From the NCBI RefSeq assembly GCF_009391885.1, contig NZ_VZII01000008.1:186001-250000 (forward strand): 64,000 bases of DNA, read 5' to 3'. Source of the stretch: Pseudomonas sp. MN1F. GTDB lineage: Bacteria > Pseudomonadota > Gammaproteobacteria > Pseudomonadales > Pseudomonadaceae. The position numbers were made by a program, and so were the translations under genes. How positions within the stretch are numbered: position 1 is the first letter of the stretch; each line of letters starts with the position of its first letter. The notes beneath the pieces are model-generated. The model did no database searches. It was not told where the DNA came from and worked only from the letters and a program-made list of their open reading frames with translations. Below are positions 26,992-35,030 of this stretch, one piece after another.

Positions 26992-27012
26992 AACCCGCCT
27001 CCAGGGCGGGTT
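26992..27012 (-). terminator. Attenuator terminator of ilvA
   Basis: On the minus strand the RNA reads AACCCGCC, a 5-base loop, then GGCGGGTT (8 perfect base pairs) followed by a pyrimidine run TTCTTCTC. It lies between the leader peptide stop and the ilvA ribosome site. The 5' arm can pair instead with GGCGGG at 27032-27037, at the end of the leader peptide gene, forming an antiterminator; that segment can also pair with ACCGCC at 27049-27054 within the Ile codons. Confidence 0.8.
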
Positions 27013-27027
27013 CGGTGCACGTACGCG

Positions 27028-27090
27028 CTAGCCCGCCAAGCTGATAATGGCGGTAATAATAATGGCGTTCACGTGCGGGAAGGTTTTCAT
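27028..27090 (-). CDS. Isoleucine attenuator leader peptide of ilvA
   Basis: A 20-codon reading frame, too short for normal gene calling: MKTFPHVNAIIITAIISLAG. Five of the twenty codons are Ile (ATT ATT ATT at 10-12; ATT ATC at 15-16). It begins just downstream of a good promoter and ends 16 bases before the terminator hairpin. By analogy with ilvL leaders, a ribosome stalling at the Ile codons when charged tRNA-Ile is low would cover ACCGCC (codons 13-14), free GGCGGG (codons 18-20) to pair with the terminator arm, and allow transcription of ilvA. The ribosome site is weak. The arrangement is seen directly; the mechanism is inferred from known attenuators. Confidence 0.8.
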   Translation of the reverse strand: MKTFPHVNAIIITAIISLAG

Positions 27091-27100
27091 GGGTTAGGAC

Positions 27101-27128
27101 GTTATCCCGCCTGGCTTGGCCAAGTCAA
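27101..27128 (-). promoter_or_regulatory. Sigma-70-type promoter of the ilvA leader
   Basis: On the minus strand TTGACT (-35, 27123-27128) is separated by 16 bases from GATAAC (-10, 27101-27106). Transcription would start about 5-10 bases before the leader ATG at 27090. It overlaps the last codons of the PACE gene, which is on the same strand. Confidence 0.65.
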
Positions 27129-27556
27129 CACTTTGCTTGTTGCGCCGACAGCGGCACGTCGAACACCTTGTCGAAGCCCCACTGGAACACAAAGGCATAG
27201 ACGAAGAAGAACACGAACAGGGCCATGTTGGTGAGCAACGCCGCCCACAGGCTGACCTCCAGCCAATAGGCCACCAATGGCAGCAGGATCAGCACCAGCC
27301 CGCCCTCGAAGCCCAGCGCGTGCAGCCCCCGGCGCAGCAGGGTGCGCTCGCGCTTGTGCTGGCGTGCCTCCCAGCGCTCGAAAGCCCAGTTGTAAGCCAT
27401 GTTCCAGCTCATGGCGATGCCCGACATCAGCACCGAGAGCACCGTCGACTGCGCCATCCCGGCCCCGAACGCCAGCTCCAGCGCCGGCGCCACGCAAGCC
27501 ACGGCGATGGCTTCGTAGAGAATGGCCTGGACGATCTTGCGCGCCTTGCCTTGCAT
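27125..27556 (-). CDS. PACE-family efflux protein
   Basis: A 143-residue membrane protein with four predicted spans in two similar halves, the bacterial transmembrane pair (BTP) layout. Conserved Glu near the start of the first helix (QAILYEAIAVACVAPALELAF) and SWNMAYNWAFERWE match the PACE family of proton-driven exporters, known for chlorhexidine and short diamines. ATG at 27556 with AAGGAG 6 bases upstream is preferred to the longer frame. It is a single gene with no regulator next to it; the ilvA attenuator promoter lies at its end. Confidence 0.88.
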   Translation of the reverse strand: MQGKARKIVQAILYEAIAVACVAPALELAFGAGMAQSTVLSVLMSGIAMSWNMAYNWAFERWEARQHKRERTLLRRGLHALGFEGGLVLILLPLVAYWLEVSLWAALLTNMALFVFFFVYAFVFQWGFDKVFDVPLSAQQAKC

Positions 27557-27657
27557 GTGAAGCTCCTTCGAGAAACGACCTACCAAAGTACAAGATGAAT
27601 GCCTGAAGAAAAAGGTTGTTCGCACAGGTGCCTGTCTTGGGTTTTGCGGTGGTGCGC

Positions 27658-27689
27658 AGATCGAGCGCCGCCCGCGCAGCGCTCGATCT
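27658..27689. repeat. Palindromic repeat (AGATCGAGCGC)
   Basis: An 11-bp perfect inverted repeat (AGATCGAGCGC / GCGCTCGATCT) with a 10-base GC-rich loop in the 268-base gap between the PACE and wecB genes. A half copy (GAGATCGAGCGCC) lies at 57196-57208. It looks like a dispersed genomic palindrome distinct from the CTTCGCGG-type ones. No promoter was recognised in the rest of this gap. Confidence 0.6.
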
Positions 27690-27824
27690 CACAAACGATG
27701 AACCTGTCACGACGAACACCTGTCAGCTATTGGACAACCCCGCATGCGACTGCTTGTATCTATCACTTGCAAGCAGCGGCATGTCCTACAACTTCGTCCA
27801 GGGAATTGAACGAGGAACAAGACG

Positions 27825-28979
27825 ATGGCGTATTGCGTCATGATGGTGTTCGGCACCCGCCCCGAAGCAATCAAGATGGCCCCGCTGGCCCGCGTGCTGC
27901 GCACCTGGCCCGAGGTCAACCTGCACATCTGCTCCACCGGCCAGCACCGTGAGATGCTCGAGCAGGTGCTGACCGCCTTTGGCCTGAGCGTCGACCAGGA
28001 CCTCAAGGTGATGACCCAGAACCAGACCCTCAATGGCCTGGCCCGGGACCTGCTGGACAAGCTCGACCGGGCCTATGACCAGGTCAAGCCCGACATCGTG
28101 CTGGTCCATGGCGACACCACCACCAGCTTCATCGCCAGCCTCGCGGCCTTCCACCGGCACATTCCCATTGGCCATGTCGAAGCCGGCCTGCGTACCGGCA
28201 ACCTGCAGCAGCCCTGGCCCGAGGAAGCCAACCGGCGCCTGACCGGGGTGCTCGCCGACCTGCACTTCACCCCGACCCGTGACTCGGACGCCAACCTGAT
28301 CCGCGAAGGCGTGCCAGCGGAGCATATCGAAGTCACTGGCAACACCGTCATCGACGCCCTGCTGTGGATGCGCGACCACCTGGCCGAACGGCAATGGCAG
28401 CCGGCCGCCGACTCACCGCTGAGCACGCTGCGGCCAGAGCAGCGCATGGTGCTGATCACCGGCCACCGCCGGGAGAACTTCGGCCCCGGCTTCGAGCGCA
28501 TCTGCCTGGCCCTCGCGCAGTTGGCCGAACGCTACCCCGACGTGCAGTTCGTCTACCCCGTGCACCTCAACCCGCAAGTGCAGAAGGCCGTGTATGGCGT
28601 GCTGTCGAACCGCAGCAACATCCACCTGATCGCCCCTCAGGACTACCCACACTTCGTCTGGCTGATGAACCGCGCCCAGGTCATCCTCACCGACTCCGGT
28701 GGCGTACAGGAAGAAGCCCCGGCACTGGGCAAGCCGGTGCTGGTGCTGCGCAAGGTCACCGAACGCCCCGCCGTGCTCAAGGGCGGCACGGTCAAGCTGG
28801 TGGGCACCCTGACCGAACGCATCGTCGAGGAAACCAGCCAGCTGCTCGACGACCCTGCGGCCTACGCACGCATGGCGCGGGTCTATACCCCGTTTGGTGA
28901 CGGCCACGCCAGCGAGCGCATCGCCGAGCGCCTGACGCGCTGGTTTGCAGAAACTGCCAACCCGCGAGATGACGCATGA
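27825..28979 (+). CDS. wecB: UDP-N-acetylglucosamine 2-epimerase (non-hydrolysing)
   Basis: A 384-residue cytoplasmic enzyme. FGTRPEAIKMAPL at the start, HGDTTTSF, HVEAGLRTGN, TGHRRENFG and TDSGGVQEEAPALGKPVLVLR are the usual WecB motifs. It interconverts UDP-GlcNAc and UDP-ManNAc. Here it opens an operon with nfrB and nfrA; its stop overlaps the nfrB start (ATGA). In E. coli WecB is needed to make the N4 phage receptor glycan but is encoded elsewhere, so this gene is probably a dedicated supplier of UDP-ManNAc for the NfrB glycosyltransferase. A GAGGAAC ribosome site precedes the ATG. Confidence 0.93.
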   Translation: MAYCVMMVFGTRPEAIKMAPLARVLRTWPEVNLHICSTGQHREMLEQVLTAFGLSVDQDLKVMTQNQTLNGLARDLLDKLDRAYDQVKPDIVLVHGDTTTSFIASLAAFHRHIPIGHVEAGLRTGNLQQPWPEEANRRLTGVLADLHFTPTRDSDANLIREGVPAEHIEVTGNTVIDALLWMRDHLAERQWQPAADSPLSTLRPEQRMVLITGHRRENFGPGFERICLALAQLAERYPDVQFVYPVHLNPQVQKAVYGVLSNRSNIHLIAPQDYPHFVWLMNRAQVILTDSGGVQEEAPALGKPVLVLRKVTERPAVLKGGTVKLVGTLTERIVEETSQLLDDPAAYARMARVYTPFGDGHASERIAERLTRWFAETANPRDDA

Positions 28980-31150
28980 GCCTGGCCTTCATCGACTACC
29001 TCACCTATGTGCTGTACGGCCTCAAGGTCCTGGCGATCATCCTCGCCTCGCTGATGTTCCTGCTCGGCCTCGACGACCTGTTCATCGACCTGTGCTACTG
29101 GAGCCGCAAACTGATCCGGCGCTTTCGCATCTACGACAAACACGAAAAGGCCGACGAGAAACGCCTGTTCGAAGTCGCGGAAAAGCCCCTGGCGATCATG
29201 GTCCCGGCCTGGAACGAAGTGGGCGTGGTCGGCGAGATGGCGCGCCTGGCGGCCTCGACCATCGACTACGAGAACTACCAGATCTTCGTTGGCACCTACC
29301 CCAATGACCCGCAGACCCAGGCCGACGTCGACGCCGTGTGCCTGCATTACCCGAACGTGCACAAGGTGGTCTGCGCCCGCCCCGGCCCCACCAGCAAGGC
29401 CGACTGCCTGAACAACATCATCGACGCCATCCTGCGCTTCCAGGACGATGCCCGCATCGAGTTCGCCGGGTTCATCCTGCATGACGCCGAAGACGTGATC
29501 TCGCCCATGGAGCTGCGCCTGTTCAACTACCTGTTGCCGAACAAGGACATGATCCAGATCCCGGTATACCCCTACGCGCCGGAATGGAAGGGCTTCACCG
29601 CCGGGCACTACGTCGACGAGTTCGCCGAGAACCACGGCAAGGACGTGATCGTGCGCGAAGCACTGACCGGCCAGGTGCCCAGTGCCGGCGTTGGCACTTG
29701 CTTCAGCCGCCGCGCCATCAGCGCCCTGCTCGAAGATGGCGATGGCATCGCCTTCGACGTGCAGAGCCTGACCGAAGACTACGACATCGGTTTTCGCCTG
29801 AAGCAAAAGGGCATGAAGTGCATTTTCGCCCGTTACTCCATCACCGACCCGGCGCTGGCCCTCAAGCACGAGTGGCGACCGGGCATGAGCCGCGAGTTCG
29901 CCCAGGTGATCTGCGTGCGCGAGCACTTCCCGCGCGACTGGCAGCACGCCATCCGGCAGAAGTCGCGGTGGATCGTCGGCATCGTCTTCCAGGGCACCAG
30001 CAACCTCGGCTGGAGCCGCACCGGCGCGCTCAACTACTTCCTTTGGCGCGACCGCCGGGGCCTGTTCGCCTACCTGCTGAGCTTTTTGGTCAACCTGTTG
30101 CTGCTGGTGCTGCTGGCCATGTGGCTGGTGACCGTGATCGCCCCCGACTCCTGGCGCTTCATGTCGATCCTCAGCGACAGCCGGCTGCTCACCACCCTGC
30201 TCTGGCTCAACGGCCTGATGCTGGTCAACCGCCTGTTCCAGCGCGGCTGGTTCGTCACCCGCTACTACGGCATCTTCGAAGGCCTGCTGTCGGCACCGCG
30301 GATGATGTGGAGCAACTTCGTCAACTTCTTCGCCAACCTGCGTGCCCTGCGCCAGGTCATGGAGATGGGCGATTCGCGGCGGGTGGCGTGGGACAAGACC
30401 ACCCACGAATTCCCTGCCCTGGCTTCACCGGCGCGTACACCGCTGGGCCATCGTCTGGTGGAAAAGGGCTACATCACCGAAGAACAGCTGGAGCAGGCGA
30501 TCACCAGCCCGGTCCGCCGGCGCCTGGGCCGCGAGCTGCTGCTGCGGGGCTGGCTGACCAGCGAGCAGCTTGTGCAAACGTTGGCTGAACAGCTCGACCT
30601 GCCCTGGGCACCGCTCAACCCGTTCAAGCTCGACCCGCACCTGATTGCCCAGTTGCCTCGCCGGCTGGCCACCCACTATGGCGTGCTGCCGGTCGCCGAA
30701 GACGGCAACACCCTGGTGCTGGCCAGCGAAAGCCCGGTCAGCCAGGTGTCGCTGGGGGTGATCAGCCGCCAACTGAAACGCCCGGTCAGCTGCCGCCTGG
30801 CGCCCCAGGGCCGGGTCACTCTGGGCCTGCGCTATCACTACCCAAGCCCCTGGCAGACGCCCGAAACCCACGACATGCTCGCGGTGCTGGAGCGCCACCA
30901 GGATGATGCCGATCTGATCGAGCGGGTCAGCCACCACCAGGTCATGCTGGGCGCCCTCCTGCAGGTACGCGGCATGGTCCCGGTCACCCTGTTCAACCAG
31001 GCACTGATCGATTTCGACCCCGAGCAGCAGAGCCTTGGCGAGCACCTGATCGCCCGCGGCATCATTACCGAAGAGGTGCTGCAACAGGCCCTCGCCGAAC
31101 AGGCCAGCGAACAGCAGGCTGCCTTTGACCTGACCCGGGAGGTGGCATGA
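28976..31150 (+). CDS. nfrB: NfrB-like membrane glycosyltransferase with C-terminal MshEN c-di-GMP domain
   Basis: A 724-residue inner-membrane protein. After an N-terminal span, a GT2 domain has MVPAWNE, LHDAEDVISP, a TEDYDIGFRLK motif and QKSRW, as in processive transferases. Spans follow near 363-390 and 405-425. The C-terminal third holds four copies of the L-G-x-x-L-x-x-x-G pattern (near 488, 514, 656 and 686; for example RRLGRELLLRG and SLGEHLIARG), the mark of MshEN domains that bind c-di-GMP. In E. coli NfrB polymerises the ManNAc-type N4 glycan receptor when c-di-GMP binds. Start and stop overlap wecB and nfrA, so all three are coupled. Confidence 0.92.
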   Translation: MSLAFIDYLTYVLYGLKVLAIILASLMFLLGLDDLFIDLCYWSRKLIRRFRIYDKHEKADEKRLFEVAEKPLAIMVPAWNEVGVVGEMARLAASTIDYENYQIFVGTYPNDPQTQADVDAVCLHYPNVHKVVCARPGPTSKADCLNNIIDAILRFQDDARIEFAGFILHDAEDVISPMELRLFNYLLPNKDMIQIPVYPYAPEWKGFTAGHYVDEFAENHGKDVIVREALTGQVPSAGVGTCFSRRAISALLEDGDGIAFDVQSLTEDYDIGFRLKQKGMKCIFARYSITDPALALKHEWRPGMSREFAQVICVREHFPRDWQHAIRQKSRWIVGIVFQGTSNLGWSRTGALNYFLWRDRRGLFAYLLSFLVNLLLLVLLAMWLVTVIAPDSWRFMSILSDSRLLTTLLWLNGLMLVNRLFQRGWFVTRYYGIFEGLLSAPRMMWSNFVNFFANLRALRQVMEMGDSRRVAWDKTTHEFPALASPARTPLGHRLVEKGYITEEQLEQAITSPVRRRLGRELLLRGWLTSEQLVQTLAEQLDLPWAPLNPFKLDPHLIAQLPRRLATHYGVLPVAEDGNTLVLASESPVSQVSLGVISRQLKRPVSCRLAPQGRVTLGLRYHYPSPWQTPETHDMLAVLERHQDDADLIERVSHHQVMLGALLQVRGMVPVTLFNQALIDFDPEQQSLGEHLIARGIITEEVLQQALAEQASEQQAAFDLTREVA

Positions 31151-34149
31151 AGCCGCGTCTTTCCCTCACCCTTTCCGGGCTGTTGCTGTGTTCCACCGCG
31201 CTGGCGACCCAGGCAGCCCCCATGACCGAGTTCCAGCGTTTCACCAGCTACCCGTTCATGGAACGCAGCTACCGCGAAGCGAAGAAGGACAACTGGGCCG
31301 AAGTCGAACGCCTGACCCGCCATGTACTCAGCCGGGTACCGAACAACGATGAAGCCCGTACGCTGTTGGTCGAGGCCCTGGCCCACCAGCGCCGCTACAA
31401 GGACGCCGAGGCCATCGCCGAGCAGCTTGGCAATGGCCCCGAATATGCCAACGCCTTGCAGGAGCTGCGCCTGACCTGGATCGAGCAGGACCCGCCCGCG
31501 GCCAGCCAGGTGGAAAGCTGGCTGGCCAGCACCGATGGCGCCCGGCACGTGCGCCTGTGGCAGGCCTACAGCCTGAGCCTGGCCAAGTTTGGCGGCGCCG
31601 GCAAGGCCCTGGAATGGCTCAACCAGCTGCCGCCGCGCGACGATGGCCAGGTTTTGCGCCTGGCTCGCGCCAACTTCGCCGAGCAGCTGCGCAACTGGAA
31701 GGAAACCATCGACCAGCTGCAACCGTTGGCTGACAAGGGCCAACTGCCGCCCGAAGACTGGCAGCGCCTGGCCAATGCCTATGTCCAGCAAGTCGACGAA
31801 AAAGGCCTGGAACAGCTGCTGCAAAGCGCGCCCTCCCCTGAAGTGGCCAACCAGACCCGCCTGGCCATGGCCAATCGGGCCATCGCCGTCGGTCACAACC
31901 AGCTGGCGCAGCGCTGGTTGGAAAAACTGCCCACCGAGCAGTTGCAGCAACCTGAGCAACGCCAGCAGTTGTGGGAGCTGGCCCGTGAAGGTGATGACGC
32001 GCCACTGGTACGGCGCCTGAGCAACGCGCTGCAGCGGCCTTGCCTGGAGACCGTCGACTGGTTGTCACGCCGTGACCCGGACGTCGCCCGCGAACAGTTC
32101 AAGGACTGCCCGGCCAACGCAGACCCGCGAGCCTATGCGGTGCTCAAGCAGCGCCTGTATGGCGACCCGGTGCAGCCGCCCCAACCCCGCACGGCCGCCG
32201 AATGGGAAAGACGCTACCGCCAGAGCGGGGACCTGGCGGCGCTTGAGCAAGCCACATTCCTCCTGCTGCAACAAGGCCAGGGCGAACACGCCCGCACCTT
32301 GCTGGAACAGGCCTATGACCGTCGCCAAGGGCGCCTGACAGCTTCCCTGCTGCAGCGCCTGGGCACTATCTATGCGCGCAACGATGGCCCGCTGAACAGC
32401 CAGCGCATGCTCGGGCTGATCCCCAGGGTCGACGCCAATACCCGCGCCCAGTTGCTCGGCCGGCTGGCTGAAAACGGCCAGTGCGACGCCGTGCGCCGGG
32501 CCATCCCGGCGAACCCGAGCGAAGCCGGCCAGTACCGCGCCCTGGGCCGCTGCGCCATGCCCGATCAACCCGGTGAGGCGGTGGTGTATTACCAGGCCGC
32601 CGAACGTCTGGGTGACCGTGGCAACCGCCTGCCCCTGGCCTATGCGCTGGAAGCCGCTGGTGATTCCGAAGCGGCCCAGCCGATCTGGCGCAACCTGCCG
32701 GCCAGCGCCTGGAACGACAACGCCCGCCTGACCGCCGCACGCGGGGCCTTGAATGCCGGCGATGCCGACGCCGCCCGCCGCTACTGGGACGCCGCCGCAC
32801 ACAACAGCGCCGATGACTGGGCACTGGGGGCCGCCATCGCGCAAGCTCAGGGCGACCTGCAAGTGGCGCTGGGCTTCCAGCGCCAGGCGCTGGCACACAA
32901 CCCGCGCGCCGACCACTACTACGCCGCCGCCAGCACCGCACAGCTGGCCGGCGACAACGCACAGAGCAGCGCCTGGCTGGCCGAAGCCGTGCGCCTGGCG
33001 CCCGACCAGCCGCGTTATCGTGCCGATTACGGCATGCGCCTGGCCGGCTCGTCAGACAAAGCCCAGCGCCGCCAGTCGATCCCTTATCTGGAACGCGCCA
33101 CCCACGATTTTCCCGAGGACTATCGCCTGGGCGAGACCCTCGCACTGCGCTACGACGAAGCCGAGAACAGCGCCGCTGCCCGCCGCGAGCTGCGCCGGGT
33201 GCTCGACGTTGAAGAGAATCTGGTCGATGCCGATGACGAGTACGGCAGCCTCGAAGCCCGCAAGTACCGCCAGCGCCGCGCCCACGAAAGCCTGTCACGG
33301 CGCGACACCATCACCTTGGCCAGCACCTGGTCGCCGGCAGGCACCTCGACCAACGACAAGTTCCTCGACAACGGCGAGCGCAGCGGCACCTCACGGCGCG
33401 CGCAATCGCAGAACGTGCAGCTGGCCATGTGGGACCACGCCCTGGGCGAGGAACCCAGCCGCAACGGCAGTACCCTGTCGGTCTACGGCCGGGTACTGTT
33501 CGGCGGCCAGAGCCGCACGGACTATGCGCAAAGCATGGGCACCGGCGTCGGCCTGCGCTACAAGCCGCTCGGCCAGGCCAACCTCAACCTGTATGCCGAG
33601 CTGTACCACCAACGGCAGATCGACGACGACCACTACAGCGGCCTGAGCCTTGGCGAACTGCTGAGCCCGGCCAAGGTCGGCGGTAACTGGGGCGACCTGC
33701 GCCAGCACGCCGAATCGAGCAACGACCTGCTGCTGCGCGCCACCGCCTCGTTCCTCGACCAGGGCGACTGGCGCAACGACTGGCGAGTCGACCAGGACGA
33801 CTGGAACGAGCGCTTCCTCTACCTCGATGCCGCCTGGTGGACCCGCGCTGGCGACCACGCCTGGCTGTCGCGCTACCAGCAGGGCCATGCCTGGAAACTG
33901 CCCGGCCACTCGCCACAAACGCTGATGCCTTACGGCTTCTTCGAGTTCTCCAGCCAGGACCCGAGCAACGACTGGCGCCAGGACGCCCGCGCCGGGGTTG
34001 GTGTGCGCTGGCAGTGGTGGTTCGACGACGACCGCTACAACGCCTACCGCGGCTCACTGAAAGTGCGTGCCGAATACCAGCAGTCGCTGGGTGGCAACCT
34101 CTACAAGAGCGCCAATGGCGTGCTGGTTGGCGCGGAGATGACCTTCTGA
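31147..34149 (+). CDS. nfrA: NfrA-like outer-membrane export protein (N4 adsorption protein A)
   Basis: A 1000-residue exported protein with a signal peptide (residues 1-23, ending ATQA). Residues about 40-690 are helical TPR-like repeats (NWAEVERLTRHVLSRVPNNDEARTLLVEAL; AHNPRADHYYAAASTAQLAGDN). The last 300 residues are beta-strand rich and end in the aromatic-containing VLVGAEMTF, as in an outer-membrane barrel. This TPR-plus-barrel build is that of NfrA, and resembles PgaA/BcsC exporters. It would move the NfrB polymer through periplasm and outer membrane. Stop overlaps the start of the next gene (TGATG). Confidence 0.9.
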   Translation: MKPRLSLTLSGLLLCSTALATQAAPMTEFQRFTSYPFMERSYREAKKDNWAEVERLTRHVLSRVPNNDEARTLLVEALAHQRRYKDAEAIAEQLGNGPEYANALQELRLTWIEQDPPAASQVESWLASTDGARHVRLWQAYSLSLAKFGGAGKALEWLNQLPPRDDGQVLRLARANFAEQLRNWKETIDQLQPLADKGQLPPEDWQRLANAYVQQVDEKGLEQLLQSAPSPEVANQTRLAMANRAIAVGHNQLAQRWLEKLPTEQLQQPEQRQQLWELAREGDDAPLVRRLSNALQRPCLETVDWLSRRDPDVAREQFKDCPANADPRAYAVLKQRLYGDPVQPPQPRTAAEWERRYRQSGDLAALEQATFLLLQQGQGEHARTLLEQAYDRRQGRLTASLLQRLGTIYARNDGPLNSQRMLGLIPRVDANTRAQLLGRLAENGQCDAVRRAIPANPSEAGQYRALGRCAMPDQPGEAVVYYQAAERLGDRGNRLPLAYALEAAGDSEAAQPIWRNLPASAWNDNARLTAARGALNAGDADAARRYWDAAAHNSADDWALGAAIAQAQGDLQVALGFQRQALAHNPRADHYYAAASTAQLAGDNAQSSAWLAEAVRLAPDQPRYRADYGMRLAGSSDKAQRRQSIPYLERATHDFPEDYRLGETLALRYDEAENSAAARRELRRVLDVEENLVDADDEYGSLEARKYRQRRAHESLSRRDTITLASTWSPAGTSTNDKFLDNGERSGTSRRAQSQNVQLAMWDHALGEEPSRNGSTLSVYGRVLFGGQSRTDYAQSMGTGVGLRYKPLGQANLNLYAELYHQRQIDDDHYSGLSLGELLSPAKVGGNWGDLRQHAESSNDLLLRATASFLDQGDWRNDWRVDQDDWNERFLYLDAAWWTRAGDHAWLSRYQQGHAWKLPGHSPQTLMPYGFFEFSSQDPSNDWRQDARAGVGVRWQWWFDDDRYNAYRGSLKVRAEYQQSLGGNLYKSANGVLVGAEMTF

Positions 34150-34988
34150 TGCGTACGCTCCTGGCAATCTGCATGCTCGCCCTTTGCCTGCCGGCCCTGG
34201 CCGACCAGCGCCTGTTCTACCAGCCGCTGAACCGCGATGCCGCCGTGACCCCGGGGCAATGGCAGCAACTGTGGCGCGCCACCAAGGCGCAAGGCGGCAA
34301 GACCCTGATCGTGCAGTGGAGTGCCTATGGCGACAGTGATTTCGGCGGTGCCCAGGGCTGGCTGGCCAACAGCCTGCGCGAGGCCCACGCCCAAGGCCTG
34401 GAACTGGTGCTCGGGCTGTACCTGGACCCGGCCTACTACCAGCGCATCGACGAACTCGACGGTGACGGCCTGGGCAATTACTGGAAGTCGCAACTGGGCC
34501 GTTCGCTGGGCCAGTACCAGCAGGTTCGCAAAGGCTGGCAACTGCCCGTCGCCGGCTGGTACCTGCCCATGGAGCTGGACGACCTGCACTTTCGCGATGC
34601 CAGTCGCCGCGAGGCGTTGTACAACCAGTTGCAGGCCTTCAACCGGCGGCTGGACAAGCCGCTGCACATCAGCGCGTTCAGCGCAGGCAAGCTGGCACCG
34701 CGGGTCCATGGCGCCTGGCTGGATCAACTGGCCGGGTTGGGCTTGACTGTGTGGTGGCAGGACGGCGCCGGGACCGGGCGGTTGCCAGCACTGGTGCGCC
34801 AGCGCTACGAACAGGCGCTGCCGTGCCGGGTGGGAGTGGTGCGCGAGGCGTTTCGCCAGGTAAGTGCAGCGGGGCAGACGTTCCGGGCTGAACCTGCAGA
34901 GCCGAAGCTGAATGCAGGGTGCCATGCCGAAGCGGTGTTTGCGCTGCGCTACCGGCCTTGGGCCCGGGGTGTTCTGCCACAGAATTGA
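34149..34988 (+). CDS. YbcH-like periplasmic protein (DUF4434/TIM-barrel type)
   Basis: A 279-residue protein with a signal peptide (residues 1-19, CLPALA). LYQPLNRDAAVTPGQWQQLW, LIVQWSAYGDSDFGG, LELVLGLYLDPAY, GWYLPMELDD and LHISAFSAG mark successive strands of a TIM barrel. The E. coli nfrAB neighbour ybcH encodes a similar protein; these are presumed glycoside hydrolases. It may trim the exported glycan. Start ATG at 34149 overlaps the nfrA stop, so it is coupled. The name rests on synteny and overall appearance; no activity is established. Confidence 0.78.
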   Translation: MRTLLAICMLALCLPALADQRLFYQPLNRDAAVTPGQWQQLWRATKAQGGKTLIVQWSAYGDSDFGGAQGWLANSLREAHAQGLELVLGLYLDPAYYQRIDELDGDGLGNYWKSQLGRSLGQYQQVRKGWQLPVAGWYLPMELDDLHFRDASRREALYNQLQAFNRRLDKPLHISAFSAGKLAPRVHGAWLDQLAGLGLTVWWQDGAGTGRLPALVRQRYEQALPCRVGVVREAFRQVSAAGQTFRAEPAEPKLNAGCHAEAVFALRYRPWARGVLPQN

Positions 34989-35030
34989 GACGGCCTGTAC
35001 CGGCCATGCAGTACTCCCAGGAGCCCCCCG

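Noticed and set aside
27616..27843. A 75-residue frame between the PACE and wecB genes.
   Set aside because: It spans the palindromic repeat, has no ribosome site and overlaps the wecB start.
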